Shown one piece after another: positions 26,701 through 41,961 of a stretch of DNA of 64,000 nt. The stretch lies in contig NC_091292.1 of NCBI RefSeq assembly GCF_038502225.1, forward strand, positions 101,782,664 to 101,846,663, given 5' to 3'. Source of the stretch: Cherax quadricarinatus (Eukaryota > Arthropoda > Malacostraca > Decapoda > Parastacidae). Position 1 is the first letter of the stretch. Each line of letters opens with the position of its first letter. The notes under the pieces were generated by a model that was given only the letters and a program-made list of their open reading frames with translations, was not told the DNA's origin and made no database searches. A program made the translations under genes and the position numbers.

Positions 26701-29700
26701 CTGTTACCACCTGTTCTCTCAGAGCCGTTACAACTCCCTACAGCCTCACCAAACACCTGAAATACTGAGAACTCCTTTGCAGGTTTGCAAAATATTTTAC
26801 AATAAAAATATCTTTTGCTCTTATGCACTAGTGTTGGTGTATTTTTTAAAAATATACTGAGAGGAAGCAACAAGTGGTGCCAGATAGAAAAGTGGCTGAT
26901 CTAACTAAGTAGGATACCTCTGGGGTTGATCCTTTGTCCATTACTTTTCATGGTCTATGTATGTGATCTTAAAGCAGGGCTGATGTAAAAATTCCAAAAG
27001 TTTGCATGAGTGATTTGTAAGTATTCCCCCACCCAGGTAAACTATTGTATTGGTGAGAGAAACATACAGAAAATTTCAGTGAAGACAGATTTAAAGAACA
27101 AGTATGTATGGAGCTTTGGAAACAATTATGAACATACATGTAAAACGTATCAACTAAAATTGCTTACTGTAGGTCAGTATTTGAAATGATTTATAACACT
27201 GATCAAGATCACTTAATTTGATATAAAAGAAATTGCACTTTGTATAATTGAAATGTGATGTTATTCTGTAATACTTTACAGGGTGTTAGGTAAAGTTTTA
27301 GTTAAGTTCACTGAAATGTATTTTTTCGCCTTAGGAACTTTGTCTGCATACTAAACTTCTGGCTCCAGCCAACATGCCTATAGCAGACTTTTTAGCACGT
27401 GCTCCAGAAGCTCCTGCTTTCATGGTCATTCGTAACGCAGTTCAGTTATTGAAGGTATGTTAACCAACTTTCATCATTTTCTATATTGTATTGCCATAAT
27501 TTCCTTATCATTCAATTTTCTTTAACATTTTGTACAATTCTCTACTCTGCATTGCTCATACTATTTTCATAATTGAGCTCTATATTGGCCAACTCTGGGT
27601 GATGTCCAGGACTTGTGTTGTGTGGGTTTAGCCTCTGTCTCTAAGCTGGCTCACCTGACCTAACTTGGAATTCTAGAGACATTTTGGCTTTCTAGGCTGC
27701 TTTAGTGTATGAAACCATAATTTAATTTCCTATTCAGAAACATTATGTTAGCTTAGGATGTTTTTAATAATGAAGTGATAAGGCCTTCTATCTCTTGTCA
27801 TTTTTATCACTAAATTAATCCATACAGCATATCTTGGTTTTCATTGTCAGACCCACGTGACTGGATATTATATATTTCTTTCTTCTTTCAACACACCGGC
27901 CGTATCCCACTGAGGCGGGGTGGCCCAAAAGGAAAAACGAAAGTTTCTCCTTTTACATTTAGTAATATATACAGGAGAAGAGGTTACTATCCCCTTGCTG
28001 CTGGCATTTTAGTCGCCTCTTACAGCACGCATGGCTTATAGAGGAAGAATTCTGTTCCACTTCCCCATGGAGATAAGAGGAAATAAACAAGAACAAGAAC
28101 TAGAAAGAAAATAGAAGAAAACCCAGAGAAGTAGCAAGATGTACCTGAAATCTTGCATGTTTAAGAGACAGAAAAAAGACACTAGCAATCCTACCATCAT
28201 GTAAAACAATTACAGGTTTCCGTTTTACACTCACTTGGCAGGACGGTAGTACCTCCCTGGGTGGTTGCTGTTTACCAACCTACTACCTACAAAACTAGAA
28301 ATTTATGTACATTTTATAAATTCTAGCTTGGAAATATTTTCCATACATTATTTGTAATTACATTTTTATGAGCTGTTTTAATACTTCTTTAGACCTTTGT
28401 TGCCTGTTAGCATGTACAATATATATTTAATTTGATAGAGTGGAGACAAGTGGTGTTTGGAATTTGATGTGCTGTTGGAGTGTGAGCAGGGTAATATTTT
28501 GTGAAGGGATTCAGGAAAATTAGTTAGCCTAACTTGAGTCCTGGAAGTGGTAGGTACAATGACTGCACTTTGAAGAAGGGATTTGGGATATTTGCCATTT
28601 AGAGTAGTCATGTAAACTGTCATATCTGCATGCCTCTGCAAAGACAAGGATAGTATGAATGATGGTGAAAGTGTTTCTTTTTTGGGGGGAGATGGCCAGC
28701 GTGTTGAAAAAAAATAATTAATTTAAATAGCATTTGTTTTATAGGTTTGGTAATAACACATGCATTTTGCCATACAGTATTTCACTAGACATAATAATTG
28801 GATTATATTGTATTATGTATACCTTATTACAGCAACTATCCCCAGACTATCTACAGTTAGTTAACACATCAGCAAGTATATAACCTGAGCTGAGATTAAC
28901 TCCATACATAGCTAAAGAGTCATACCTACCCTGTGAGCTTCAGTTCTCATATCAGTGTTTTGCTTAAGAATTCTACCTACACCAGGAACTTAAAAATTCT
29001 CTTATCAAAACTTGTTTGGCAGAAGTGTACGAGGTTAAATATCTTTCTCAGAGGGACATGTTAGTGTTCAGATTCCTTCAAGGGAAGGTGCATTTAAAGC
29101 TGGTGAAGGACTCTTAAGCCAGGAAATGGACTAAATCTTCTCGTCATTTGATCAGATTAGATTTCCTTTCATTACCCAGGCACTGTATGACATCTGTTGG
29201 TTTAGTGCTTCTGTAAATACAGTGGACCCCCGGTTAACGATATTTTTTCACTCCAGAAGTATGTTCAGGTGCCAGTACTGACCGAATTTGTTCCCATAAG
29301 AAATATTGTGAAGTAGATTAGTCCATTTCAGACCCCCAAACATACATGTACAAACGCACTTACATAAATACACTTACATAATTGGTCGCATTCGGAGGTA
29401 ATCGTTATGCGGGGGTCCACTGTATAACAATATTGTTCAAAGTTCTATATTTAGAAATCACTTTGTTTTAAGGAGTGAGAACCAATTATTATTAGTTCTA
29501 TGATGATAATTACTGTGTAAGAAACCAGATATTTTCTAGAGTATGGATGCTTTGGATGGGTGGGAGGATGTGACTGAGCTTGGACATCATCTCCTGGACC
29601 TTCCTTTGCCACCACGCCTGGCCAAGATGGTTATCACAGCCACAGTACTCAAGTGTCTTGATCCAGTGCTTACCATTGCAGCTTGTTTAGCTTACAAGTA

Positions 29701-32700
29701 AGTTGAGGCAAGAAAAAAAGCACTCATTATCATGCAGAAGAATTTATTTTCTTATAATCCTATTTGAACTTTCCAACTTCAATCATTATATAATCTAGGT
29801 CTGAATTGACATGCTGTTGTGTGAACAAGGTAACATCAAGGGATTCAGGGAAACCAGCTAGCTGGACTTGAGTCCTGGTAGTAGGAACTCCAGAACCTGC
29901 ACTCTGAATGAGGGGTGGGGATATTGCAGTTTGGAGAGGCATCTGAACTGTAATGTTGGCACTCCTCTGGCAAAAATGATGAGAGTGAATGAAGGCGAAA
30001 GTGTTTCTTTTTTTTCAAGTCGCTCTACCTAGGTAGGAGACAGTCGGTGTATTAAAAAATAATTTGAATATTTTTATTGTTCTCCAGAGATCCTTTCACA
30101 CTACCAAAGCATCCAAGCGAGAAAAGGAATGCCAATGCAGTACGAAGGAAATTTACGTCTGGAACATACAGCGACCATATGGTTCTTTTGAAAGCTTTCC
30201 AGGTATGAATTGTCAAAATAATACCAACTAACTTGATAATGCTTGTTTTACTACTACCAGGAAAACAAAAGGTTATCATTTTGAATTCTCACTATCAAGT
30301 AATTTTTAATCTAGAAACCATAATTGGAGTGACCCTGTCAGATGGGGCTATGAAAACTGAAGTGAACTATAAAATAGACAAGGTTTATGTGAGAGCATTA
30401 CATTGAAGTGAGTGGAGATGGCTGGTATTATGGTTCAGCGTGTGATGCTGGAGTATGAGCAAGGTAACATTTATAAAGGGATTTGGGATAAACCAGGTAG
30501 CCTGACTTGAGTCCATGGCAACTTATCTTAAGTAGAATAATATGTTTTTGACAGTAACAAAAGCCTTTTGCAAATCAATAAAAGTTCATTAAGGTATTCA
30601 TTTCTTTCAAGTACTGAATAAACTGTGTTACTCATATTTGTTATTTATCATTTGTGCTCTTGTAGGTTTATATCTAAATTTACAAGGAGTAAACATATTG
30701 TATCTGCTTCAATATTGAATATTTTGGCCTCACGCTGAGGCCCATGTACAGTATATTTATGGTATGAAAACTGCCAAGGAATGCTCTATGCTCAGAACAT
30801 TTCTCTTGTATATCAGGCATGGCAGAAGGCATGTGGTGAGGGGTGGGAAAGAGGCTGGTGTGAGCGTAACTATGTATCAGGAGCTACAATGGAGATGATC
30901 CATGGCATGCGCTCCCAGGTATTGGCTCAGCTGCGGGGAGCTGGATTTGTTCGTGCTCGTGGACCTGGAGACATCAGGTATATTTATATTTCATTTCATT
31001 CTATTGGATTTTTATACGTAATTTAAAGTTGTGAAGACTATCTGATAAACCTTATATCCTCTAGCATGTTTTCACAAATTTTAATATTTTAAAAATTTAT
31101 TAGAACTGTAGAATAGATCTTTCTTTCAACACACCGGCCGTATCCCACCGAGGTGGGGTGGCCCAAAAGGAAAAACGAAAGTTTCTCCTTTTACATTTAG
31201 TAATATATACAGGAGAAGAGGTTACCAGCCCCTTGCTCCCGGCATTTTAGTCGCCTCTTACAACACGCATGGCTTACGGAGGAAGAATTCTGTTCCACTT
31301 CCCCATGGAGAATCAGCAAAAAGTAACTGTGTCAATTCCCATTTTGTATTTGATTCCCCATAATTTAATCCCACCCCTCTCCCGAACACCCTAGCATTTA
31401 CTTCTTTTACAACCCCATTTATAAATATATTAAACAACCATGGTTGGAGTTTATGGATTTTATAAATTTTATATTTGCTGTTGCTCGAAATGCACTGCAT
31501 GCTAGTAGCTTTCTTTTGTGCTTAACAATATTTTATTACATGTAAACTATATTAATTGTATACTGCATCAAAGAAATAAAGTTTCTGAATTCAAAACTTC
31601 AAAAATTACTCATGTAATTAGTCTTCCATATGATACATTAAAATGCTATTAGCCAACCACCACTGCGCCTGAAGTATAGTAAATTAAATAACTGAAAAAG
31701 TTTTTAGACATAATGCTATTGCCACACTCTTAGAATAGATGTAGAATAGATGAGGGAGAAAAAAGGTGGGTGGCGTGTTAAAAAAAAGTTTGAGAGGAAA
31801 AAAAAAGCAGATGTTACAAAGTATAGTGGTACCAGCATATTTATTTGACTGTGAGGCATGGGTTTTGAACACTGCATTGAGGAGGAAGCTACAGGCAGTA
31901 GAGATGGCATGTTTGACAGTGATTGGTGCTAGGGATATGATGAAGAGAATTCAGAACATACAAATTTATAGGCAGTGTTGAAAGTCGCAAGGCAGAGGAG
32001 AGATTGTTGATGTGTTTTAGGCAGATGGAGGTGATGGGGAGGGCTAGGATGGCAAAGAGTGTATAAACTTGGGGTAGAAGGTAAGAGGGTGAGAAGTCAT
32101 CCCATGAATGGTTAGACTCACCGTTAGAGGAAGGAGATAAAAGAGGTTTAGAGTTTAGGAACTTGAGCATTCATCAGGCTTTTGTGAGCATGTAAGAGAT
32201 TTGTGAAGTGATTGTTGTTGAATGTGCTATTGGAGTTTGAACAAGGGAACATTTATGAATGGATTCAAGGAAGGCAGTTAGCTGGACTTGAGCCCTGGAA
32301 GTGGGAAGTACAGTTCCTGCACTGAAAAGGAGGGTAACTTAAATTCTGATGTCTACACACTTCTGGCAAGACAGTGATTGAAAAAATGGTGAATTATTTT
32401 CTACCTTTTGTTACCCTGTCTTAGCAAGAGATGGCCACTAAGATAAAAAAAACTAATTGACTAAATAGGAATATGTTAAAATGTGTTCTGCATTTCATTT
32501 TACTTCCTTCACTTCATAAAAATAACAAACTATACTTAAAATGTAGAAATACTGAGTACAGTATATGCAATAAGTCATCTCAATAAATTTACAGTATTAT
32601 AAAGGTATTCCCATAACATAGAGTTAACACTAAGAAAAATATTTGAAATCTTTTAGGAGGGTTGACAAAATGTGTAAATCAGATTCCAAGGCACCTAAAT

Positions 32701-35700
32701 CCTTAGTAATATATGTTACTCTAATTTTCAGAGATGTAAATAGCAACAGTGATAACTGGGCAATGGTAAAGGCTGCTCTGGTATCAGGCATGTATCCGAA
32801 CCTTATTAGGGTTGATCGGGACCAGTGCCAGCTTAGAACACAGTAAGTTAAGGACACTTGTAAATTCATACTTGTATTTCTTGATAAATCATTCTTCAGT
32901 GTAACCATTCACTTTCAGATGATCCTTAAGCCATTTTATCATCCTGCCTGTTGCCCTAGTGTGTGCTACCAGCTCTTGTATTTTCATTCTTTGTGGTACT
33001 GTCAGAAGTTTCCTTTCAGCCTAGGAATTTGCAGTTCATCTTGTCAAAAGTCTCTAATTAGGCTTGTAAGAAAAGATTTTTTGTTTCTGAAGTCATGCTT
33101 ATGCTCTATGAGGAGGTCTGTATTTTCTGACTGTTTCAATGTTGTTGTTATTTCTTATTCATTTTCATTGAGTTGTCTGTCTGTCTCCCACCGAGGCAAG
33201 GTGACCTGAAAAAAAGAAAAACACTTCGACATTCTTCTTCATTTTGCATTTAATAATTTATACAGGAGAATAGATTACTAGCCTCTTGCTCCCGGTATTT
33301 TAGTAGCCTCTTATGACACGTATGTCTTATGGAGGAAGGATTCTTTTCCACTTTTCTATTTAAATTTATGGGAGAGGGAGATTTTAATTCTTGTATTATT
33401 GTTCAGGTCATTCCATATCTATAGAACTCTCAGGTTGAAGAAGTATTTTCATACCCAGAAGTCAACTACATCTTCCACTATCTTACACATGTCTTTTTCA
33501 TATGCCATCTCATCATTCCTATCTTTCAAGATCTTCTGGATGTTTCTCAAACTCTGAGAGACCAGTTCCAGTCTTGTAAGCCTCCCAGCTCTTTATTTTT
33601 TCATATTAATCATGGCCTTAGCCACTTTATCTGATGTCTCTTAGTAATAGTAGTAAGTGTAGTATGCCATCATTTTCTGTTGTTTACATGTACCTCCTGT
33701 CTCCCTGCTGTACATTATTACTATTAATTTAAATGTATTTCTGTTTCTCCAGGAAAGAGAGTAAAGTACGATTACATCCTACCTCATCACTGTTAGATAC
33801 GGCTGGTAACAACCACAATTCACTCAGTGCTGCTCATCGGTCCTTAATTAGCTCCTTGCCCTCTGATTGGTTGGTATATGATGAGATGGTGCGCATTGGA
33901 GTAGTTGCCCATGTCCGGACTGTGACACTGGTGTCCCCGCTGACAGTCTTGCTTCTTGCAGGCCCAATGAGACTGTCTCTGGATGCTTTTTCTGAGCCCT
34001 CAAGTAGTAAGTGCTACTAAAGGTTCTGATCTCTCTGCTTACAGGTAGTCTTTGAAAGTGCTTATCCATTTGATTCACTACTAACTTAAAATTTGGAGAG
34101 GTAAATAGATGATGATTCACTCCATCATGGACCATTATCACAGCATAACTTGATTTGAGTTTGCAAGGAAGAGTTGAGGGATAGCTTTTCTCTTTCTTTT
34201 TAACTTCCAGCTGTTAAGTGAATTAGCTTAGTTAGGGCATTAACAAGCTCATTTGAAATAAAACAAGAAAAGAAGAATAATGTAGCATGCATATTTCTTC
34301 AAACCACCAAGATCCTTTTTTGTAGATACAAAGGCATACAAAGGATTTGCAGCTAAAGTCACATGGCTTAGATCAGGTGCAGGAAGAAGGGATTTTAGGG
34401 CAGAGTTAGTTATAGCATTAGGTTCCACTGGCCTTGTATGATGTTAAAATTTGATCATGAAGCACTCGTTGCAAACGCAACAATTTTGCACTTAAACGTA
34501 TAATTTGTTCTATATATATAAAGCAACTTCTCTGTTAATGTGGTTATGTTTTGGATTTGGTAGAATGATTATGAACACTTCTGTGTATATACACATTTGT
34601 GTATATTTAACATCTCTGTTTGTTTGTTGTGTGTATGATTGGTGTAGTTTTTACAAGGACTTTAATAAAGAGGGTGGTTCATATTTTGAGACCGCTGGGA
34701 ACACAATTACTGGCTTTGTTAGAGTAACGGGGTATAATTATGCTCTTATTAATTACATTTTTTCCATGTTCTTGCATGTTTTTGGTGATAAGGAATTAAT
34801 AATTGAGCCTCAAATTACCTTACAATGTTTTTATAAATACAGCCTCTCCTCACTTACCAGCATACTCATTAACCAATGACTCAGACTTATGACAGGCTCT
34901 CTGACCAGTATGCATACCTAAATAATATATATTAGAGCTGATTTCCTCTATTCTGTTTATTACAATATACAGTACACTACTGTATAAACATTTAAAAATA
35001 TAATAAAAATGTTGTAAATGGTGCAAAGGTGACATTAAAACAATATCAAAGATGGTTGACACAAACCCACTACCATTATAGAATGCTCCTTGCTGAGCGA
35101 CGAATTTGTTTACCGACGTGGTCTTAGGAACTGAACTCCATCATTAAGTGAGGAGAGGCTGCACATATAATTAGGGGATTTTTTTTTTTTTTTTTTTAAC
35201 TTTGGCCGTCTCCCACCAAGACGGGGCGACCTGAAAAAGTTTACTTTTTACACTTTGTAATTTATACAGGAGAAAGAGTTAATAGCCCCTTGTTCATTTT
35301 TTCTTTAAAAAATCCCTTTATTTCTTTATCAATTTGCACTGCAAATTAATTTATACCCCTCCTTTAAAGTGCAGGCATTGTACTTCCCATTTCCAGGACT
35401 CAAGTCCGACAGGAGAAAGAGTTAATAGCCCCTTGTTCATTTTTTCTTTAAAAAATCCCTTTATTTCTTTATCAATTTGCACTGCAAATTATTGAGAATA
35501 GAGTACAAATTTATAATTACTGAAATACTGGTTTCATGCATATCAATAAAAAAATTTAAATATTGTTTTGTCCATTATGTGTCAAACAATTTAATTTACT
35601 ATGTATGAGAGTCTTGTTTAAGATCTGTCCATTAATAACTTAGGAAGCAGTGGTGACTGTAGTAGTGACAGTGAGAGTGAGGATAGACCTGTGGGTCTGA

Positions 35701-38700
35701 GCTGTCTAGTCAGAATTGACAACTGGATACAGTTTCTGGGTGATCCCCAAGCAGCACACCTTGCACTGCAGTTGCGACACAAGTTGCACGCGCTCATCCT
35801 TAGGAGACTCCGAGCACCCAACAAGCCACTCACTCAGGTATGAACCTGAAAACTGAATTACTAATATATCTGTTGGAGACCTCAATTCTTCATGATTACT
35901 CTACATTTTGCAGTCTTTATTTGGACTGCCATTTATATTTTCTTTATATTAATTTTTTACTCGCCAGCCCTTCCCCACAAATGCAGGGTTACTTCAAGAA
36001 GAAAACACGCTTCCTTCATGATAATGCAAGATTAGCACAAGTAGAATGCTCTCCAGACATTTTACTAGCCAGCCTTTTCTTCAAGATTTTTATTCTGAAT
36101 ACCATATTGTACCTAATATAGCCTCTCCCAGTATTATATGAATAACTAAATATATATCGCTAACATCATAAAATGTCTTTATATTTATAACTATGTGCTG
36201 ATGTTTTCAGTGAAAGTTGTATTACCATAGTTGAAATTTGTATTACTGTCATGCTTCATATACCTGTTGTATCAAATTTAGTCGGTAATATATAATGAAA
36301 ATGTCAGGCTAAAATAGTTCTTATAAATCACTGTTATGAAATGGACAGTACATTTCCTAGGCTGATGAAGATGTAGTGCGAGTTGTGGCATCAGCTTTGA
36401 GCCAAGAGGAACAAGCACTTAGTCTTGTACAACCATCAGGTGTTGGCCAGCGTCCTCGTCCCCTGTATCCTCACAGCCATCCACATGGTAATTACAGAAC
36501 AAGGTGTCCTCAACTTACAAATGAGTTGCATTCCTAGTTTTTCAACTTACAAATGAGTTGTTTGTATAGAAAAGAGTACAAAGGGTAGTTTTGTTTCACA
36601 TGTGCTTGTACCATAGTTCAGAGGTTGTAAAATTTTCTTTGGTCTTAAATTCCCCATTTGTAAGTATGGATGTATGTAATCTGGAGCATTCGTATGTTAG
36701 AAACCTTCTTTATCTCCAAATGGTTAGATTTTATGCCAGCATTGATTCCAGTGGGTGAAATTGACAATGACTGATAGTTGAGAAGAATGATTTTAGGATT
36801 TGTAGTGTGTGCATGATAGAATAGACCCAGATACAAGACACATTTATTCAGAATATTTTTTTGTGCTAAGACAGTTCAGAAATTGTGGCAGAAATTGTAT
36901 TTGACACCACAAAACTTGTACAGTGGTACCCCGAGTTTCGTACAGCTCCCAACTCTAACAATTATGTAAGTGTATTATTGTAAGTATATTTTTGGGGGGT
37001 CTGAAATGAACTAAACTAATTTAAATTATTCCTTATGGGAACAAATTCGTTCAGTAACGGCACTCGAACAGCCTTCTGGAACGAAGTACAGTGGAACCTC
37101 AAAAATCGAATGTATCACATATCGAACGTTTCGAAAATAGAACCATTTTTTCGGACAAATTATGTCCCTATTATTGAAGGCGTCCCTATTTTCGGACCGC
37201 CGGGTATGGGACCTGTCTGCCGCCCGCTCTGTCCGCGTCCCAGCACAGGCGCCGTGAGCAGTCTAGCTTTGTTTATGCTTGAGTGAACACTAACCTGCGC
37301 TCTCATTCACGCATTTTACGATTATTTTGTTGTGTTTAGTGCTTGTGGGACTGTGAAATAAGCTGCCATTGGCCCAAGGAAACTTGCTAGTGGTACCCCT
37401 GTGGTAAAGAAAGTGAGAAACACCATAGATGTAAAGAAGGAAATAATACAGAAGTATGAGAGTGGTGTGAGACTTGTTGAGCTTGCCAGGATGTATGGGA
37501 AAAACAAGTCGACCATCGGTTCTATCCTGTCAAAGAAAGAGCAAATCAAGGAAGCTGATGTTGCAAAAGGTGTTAATATAGGGAGTAGATGAGGTGCCTT
37601 CTTCAAAGATTAAGGAGAATTTTGCCAAGTGGAATGATGTCCAAATGTTTGTGCAGAAGTACCACCCTGAGCAAGCTGAAACAAGCCATCTTTGCAACAA
37701 GTTCAGTGACAGAACCATGTCCCATTTTAGGGAAATGTTAAAGAGGCGCCAGAAACAGAGGACTGTGGACAGTTATTTTGTGAGACAGGGGTCCAGTGAC
37801 TCTCAAGCTGGTCCTAGTGGCATTAAAAGACAGAGAAGGGAAGTAACCCCAGAGAGGGCTTTACCTGAAGTCCTCATGGAGGGGGATTCTCCTTCCAAAC
37901 ACTAACCCCCACTCCCTCTCTCCTCCTCCCTATCTTCCAGATGCCATCACCAAACTTCAATAAAGGTAAGTAAAAATGTTATTTTATATGTATTACTATA
38001 CATAATTAAAAATTATAGTATTTGTTGTATGTAAAACTGTAATTAATCTCTATAAAATGTATTTTTTGTGTGAATATTTTTGGATTTCTGGAACGGATTA
38101 ATTGTATTTCCATTATTTCTTATGGGAAATATTGCTTCGAATTTCAGACTTTTCGAATTTAGAACTAGCTCCTGGAACGGATTAAGTTCGATTTTTGAGG
38201 TTCCACTGTATGGCTGAAACTCGGGGTACCACTGTATATGACACTGTAAATTTAGTGGAAAATATAGCATCCTGCAGGATCTTTCTTCTCTGCTCCTCGA
38301 CCAGCCTACAAGTATGGCCACTGTCGCTATAGGAAAGACCTAGTCTTGCTTTTAATATAAACATGCTCCTACTCTGTCAGCTTTCTGTGCATATGCATTC
38401 CATATGTACTTAATCTTGTACGAGTGAATTTATTTTTTTATCTTTTCATTAGTCCACCTTATTTTTGTTAAGTAAAAGGACACAAGTGCAACTTCTTCTT
38501 TCTTCTTTCAGCGTACCAGCCGTATCCCACTGAGGTGGGGTGACCCAAAACTAAAAACAAAAGTTTCTCCTTTTAAATTTAGTAATATATATAGGAGAAG
38601 GGGTTACTAGCCCCTTGCTCCCAGCATTTTAGTCGCCTCTTACGACACGCATAGCTTACAGAGGAAGAATTTTGTTCCACTTCCCCATGGAGAACAAGTG

Positions 38701-41700
38701 CAACTATTGCAACATTTTATTGTGGCAATGTTTCACTCTCCGGGAGCTTTGTCAAGCTGTAATGACTTGATAAAGCTCCTGATGAGCAAAACATTGCCAC
38801 AATAAAATGTTGTTAGTGGTACTTGTGTCCTTTTACTTAACATATTGTCAGTAATTCTACCAATATTAATACCTTATTTCTGGATAGCAATCAGCATCTC
38901 TCAGTGATGCTGAAAGTGCCAGGAAGAAGTATAAGTATGAAACCCTTGATGTTTTGGAAAAAAAAAAAATTAGATAAACTTAAAAATTGGGGTATGTGTG
39001 ATGGAGATGGCACAAGTATATGGTCTGAATGAAGTATTAATTTGTGCACTTAAAAGGAATGAAACGAAGGTAAGAGGTGCAATGAGTAACTTAGGGCATG
39101 ACTTAAAAGAATTACAGAAAGGTCACAGAAGCAGCTAAATGACAGAAAAATTACTGGATGAGTGGATTGAGCAGAAATCGAAGTGTACCACTAATTTCCT
39201 TATCAAGGAGAATGCCTGTCGTGCTTTAAAACAGTGTGTTATGATGAGGGAAAGCCTTAAACAGGTGTGTGTTTAGTGCTGCTTGGTTCCAGAATTCTAA
39301 ACTGATAATGCTGCTGCTGGAAATTTTCCCTGCAGGACTCCCCATGTTTTAACAAGTAAAAACAAAAGCACTTTGCCCATTACATATTTGCCATCATGGA
39401 TGATTGAGGCAAGGCAAAAGTCTTTCTTGCTACTTTTTTCTTTTTTATCGCAGATTGTATAATAGTCACTGATGGTGTGTTAGCCTTCTCAATTTTCTCT
39501 ACATAAAGTGTCATGCCCATCTTCTCTGGAAGGCTTAGTTTGTATACTGTGTCAAACACTGTCTTTTCCTGACTCTTGTTAAGCAAGTTTATATAACATA
39601 TATTTCTAGTTTAATCAACATCACCATTTCCAATGCAAAGTGTCACAGACTTGTTTATTTTTTATAAGATAAGAAATTTAAACAGTCTGTTCGGTATTTT
39701 GTGGGATATAAGGTGTGTAACCATATTTTTCCTTTCTGTTCTTCAATTTCCATAGCACATTTTTGTGTAAGACACCTTTTTTAAGAATGCAAAAGCTATC
39801 TTATATGAGAGCTTGCTGTATCTATTAAGGATTCAAGGAAACCAATTTGCTGAATTTGTGTTCTGGAAGTAGGAACTGCAGTGCCTTCATTCTGGAGGAT
39901 GGGTAGGGACGTTGTACTTCGAAGGATCATTTGAGTTATGATATTCTTGCATTTTGGAAAGACAACTAGAAGAAGTAAGGTGAATATGTTTTTCTTTGAA
40001 TCACCATCTCTTGGTAGACAATAGCCAATGTGTAAAAAAAAAATCAAGTTTAGGAACAGACAAGGCCGACAAGAACAGACACTATCAGGAAAGGCTCCAG
40101 AACAAGGAAATACAAACAGAAGCTGAATACTCAGCTGAGTAATAGATATATCAGGAAGAAGTTCAGTGTAAGTGCAGTAAGGAAGTAGGAAGTAGAAACA
40201 GAAACTTGTGACCATATAGAAATGGATTCTGTGTGGGGCTCTAAAGAATGCAAATGACAGGATTCAGTCTTAGTAGATGTTAAAGAGGTTTTGAAACAAG
40301 TGAGAGAATAATTGTTGTATGTGACCTTAATGCTGAAATGGGAGTCTGTTGTAGACATCATAGGTATGTTAAGAATGCCTTGGGAAAAATGACAATGTCA
40401 GCTCTAATTTAATTACTGTATGTGAAGAAGAATCCTTCCTCTGTAAGCCATGCGTGTCATAAGAGGCAACTGAAATGCCAGGAGCAAGGGGCTAGTAACC
40501 TTTTCTCCTGTATAAATTACTAAATTTAGAAAGAAAAACTATTTTTTTTTAAAGTATGAAAGAAGTGAATGTTTTCAGATATTTGGGAGTTGACTTGTTA
40601 GCAGATGGGTTTATGAAGGATGAGACTAACCATTGAATTGATGAAGAAAAAAAGGTGAGCTGAGGTATCTGTGGAGACAAAAAAATGTTATCCATGGAGG
40701 CAAAGAAGGTATAGTGGTACCAATACTCTTATATGGGTGTGAAGTTTGGGTTGCTATTGCTGTAGTGAGGCGGTGGCTGGAGGCAGTGGAGATGTCCTGT
40801 CTAAGGGCAATGTGTGGTGTAAATATTATGCAGAGAATTCAGAGTGTGGAAATTAGGAGGAGGTGTGGAGTTACTAAAAGTATTAGTCAGAGGACTGAAG
40901 AGGGGTTGTTGAGGTGGTTTGGTCATTTAGAGAGAATGGATCAAAGTAGAATGACATGGAGAGCTTATAAATCTGTAGGGGAAGGAAGGCGGGGTAGGGG
41001 TTATCCTCAAAAAGGTAGGAGGGAGGGGGTAAAGGAGGTTTTGTGGGCGAGGGGCTTGGACTTCCAGCAAGCATGTGTGAGCGTGTTAGATAGGAGTGAA
41101 TGAAGACGAATGGTTTTTGGGACCTGATGAGCCGTTGGAATGTGAGGAGGGTAATATTTAGTGAAGGGATTCAGGGAAACCGGTTATTTTTATATAACCG
41201 GACTTGAGTACTGAAAATGGGAAGTACAATGCCTGCACTTTAAAGGAGGGGTTTGGGATATTGGCAGCTTGGAGGGGTATGTTATACAGGTCTTTCTAAA
41301 CATTCGCAAGGGTTAGGGGATCAAGACCCTCACGAATGTTGAAAAATCGCGAATGTTTGGTGCCCCAATATATTGTAGGGAAATATAATACAGTACTGCT
41401 TCCTTAACTTATTGAACCATGAATAATCATAAAATACATGAAAACATTATAAAATATTCTACTATATACATACATGTTATGGTTTAATAATATGTATGTT
41501 ATTAACTACCACTGCCTCCACCACTGCCTCAACCACTGCCTCTACCACTACCTCTACCACTGCCTCTACCACTGCCTCTACCACTGCCTCTACCACTGCC
41601 TCTACCACTGCCTCTACCACTGCCTCAACCACTTCGGCGCATTGCCTCGTATTTTTGTACAATTTCTTTCTTCAATTCTGTCATGTTTCTCAATTTCTTT

Positions 41701-41919
41701 ACCAAAGGGTTGGCACTAGCAAGTTTCTTTGTGCCCATGGTTAATTATGTAGCAGTTGCACTCGATCTACAAGCACCAGACACAATGAATTATTGTGAAA
41801 TGTTTGGAAGAGCGCAGAGGCTAATGCTCACTCCACCATAAACAAAGCCACACTGACTCAGTGCCTCAACCACTGCTTCAACCCTCGTATTTTTGTACAA
41901 TTTCCTTTTTAATTCCATC

Positions 41920-41961
<42 letters not shown>

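Noticed and set aside
39380..39586. 68-codon - strand frame ([19 protein letters not shown])
   Set aside because: No recognisable family and no splice or expression context; probably chance.
41505..41632. CRISPR array
   Set aside because: Units are 12 bp, contiguous and without spacers; the context is a eukaryotic transposon.
41474..41744. Repetitive frames of His/Leu/Tyr or Ala/Ser/Thr repeats as a protein
   Set aside because: They are all readings of the 12-bp minisatellite.
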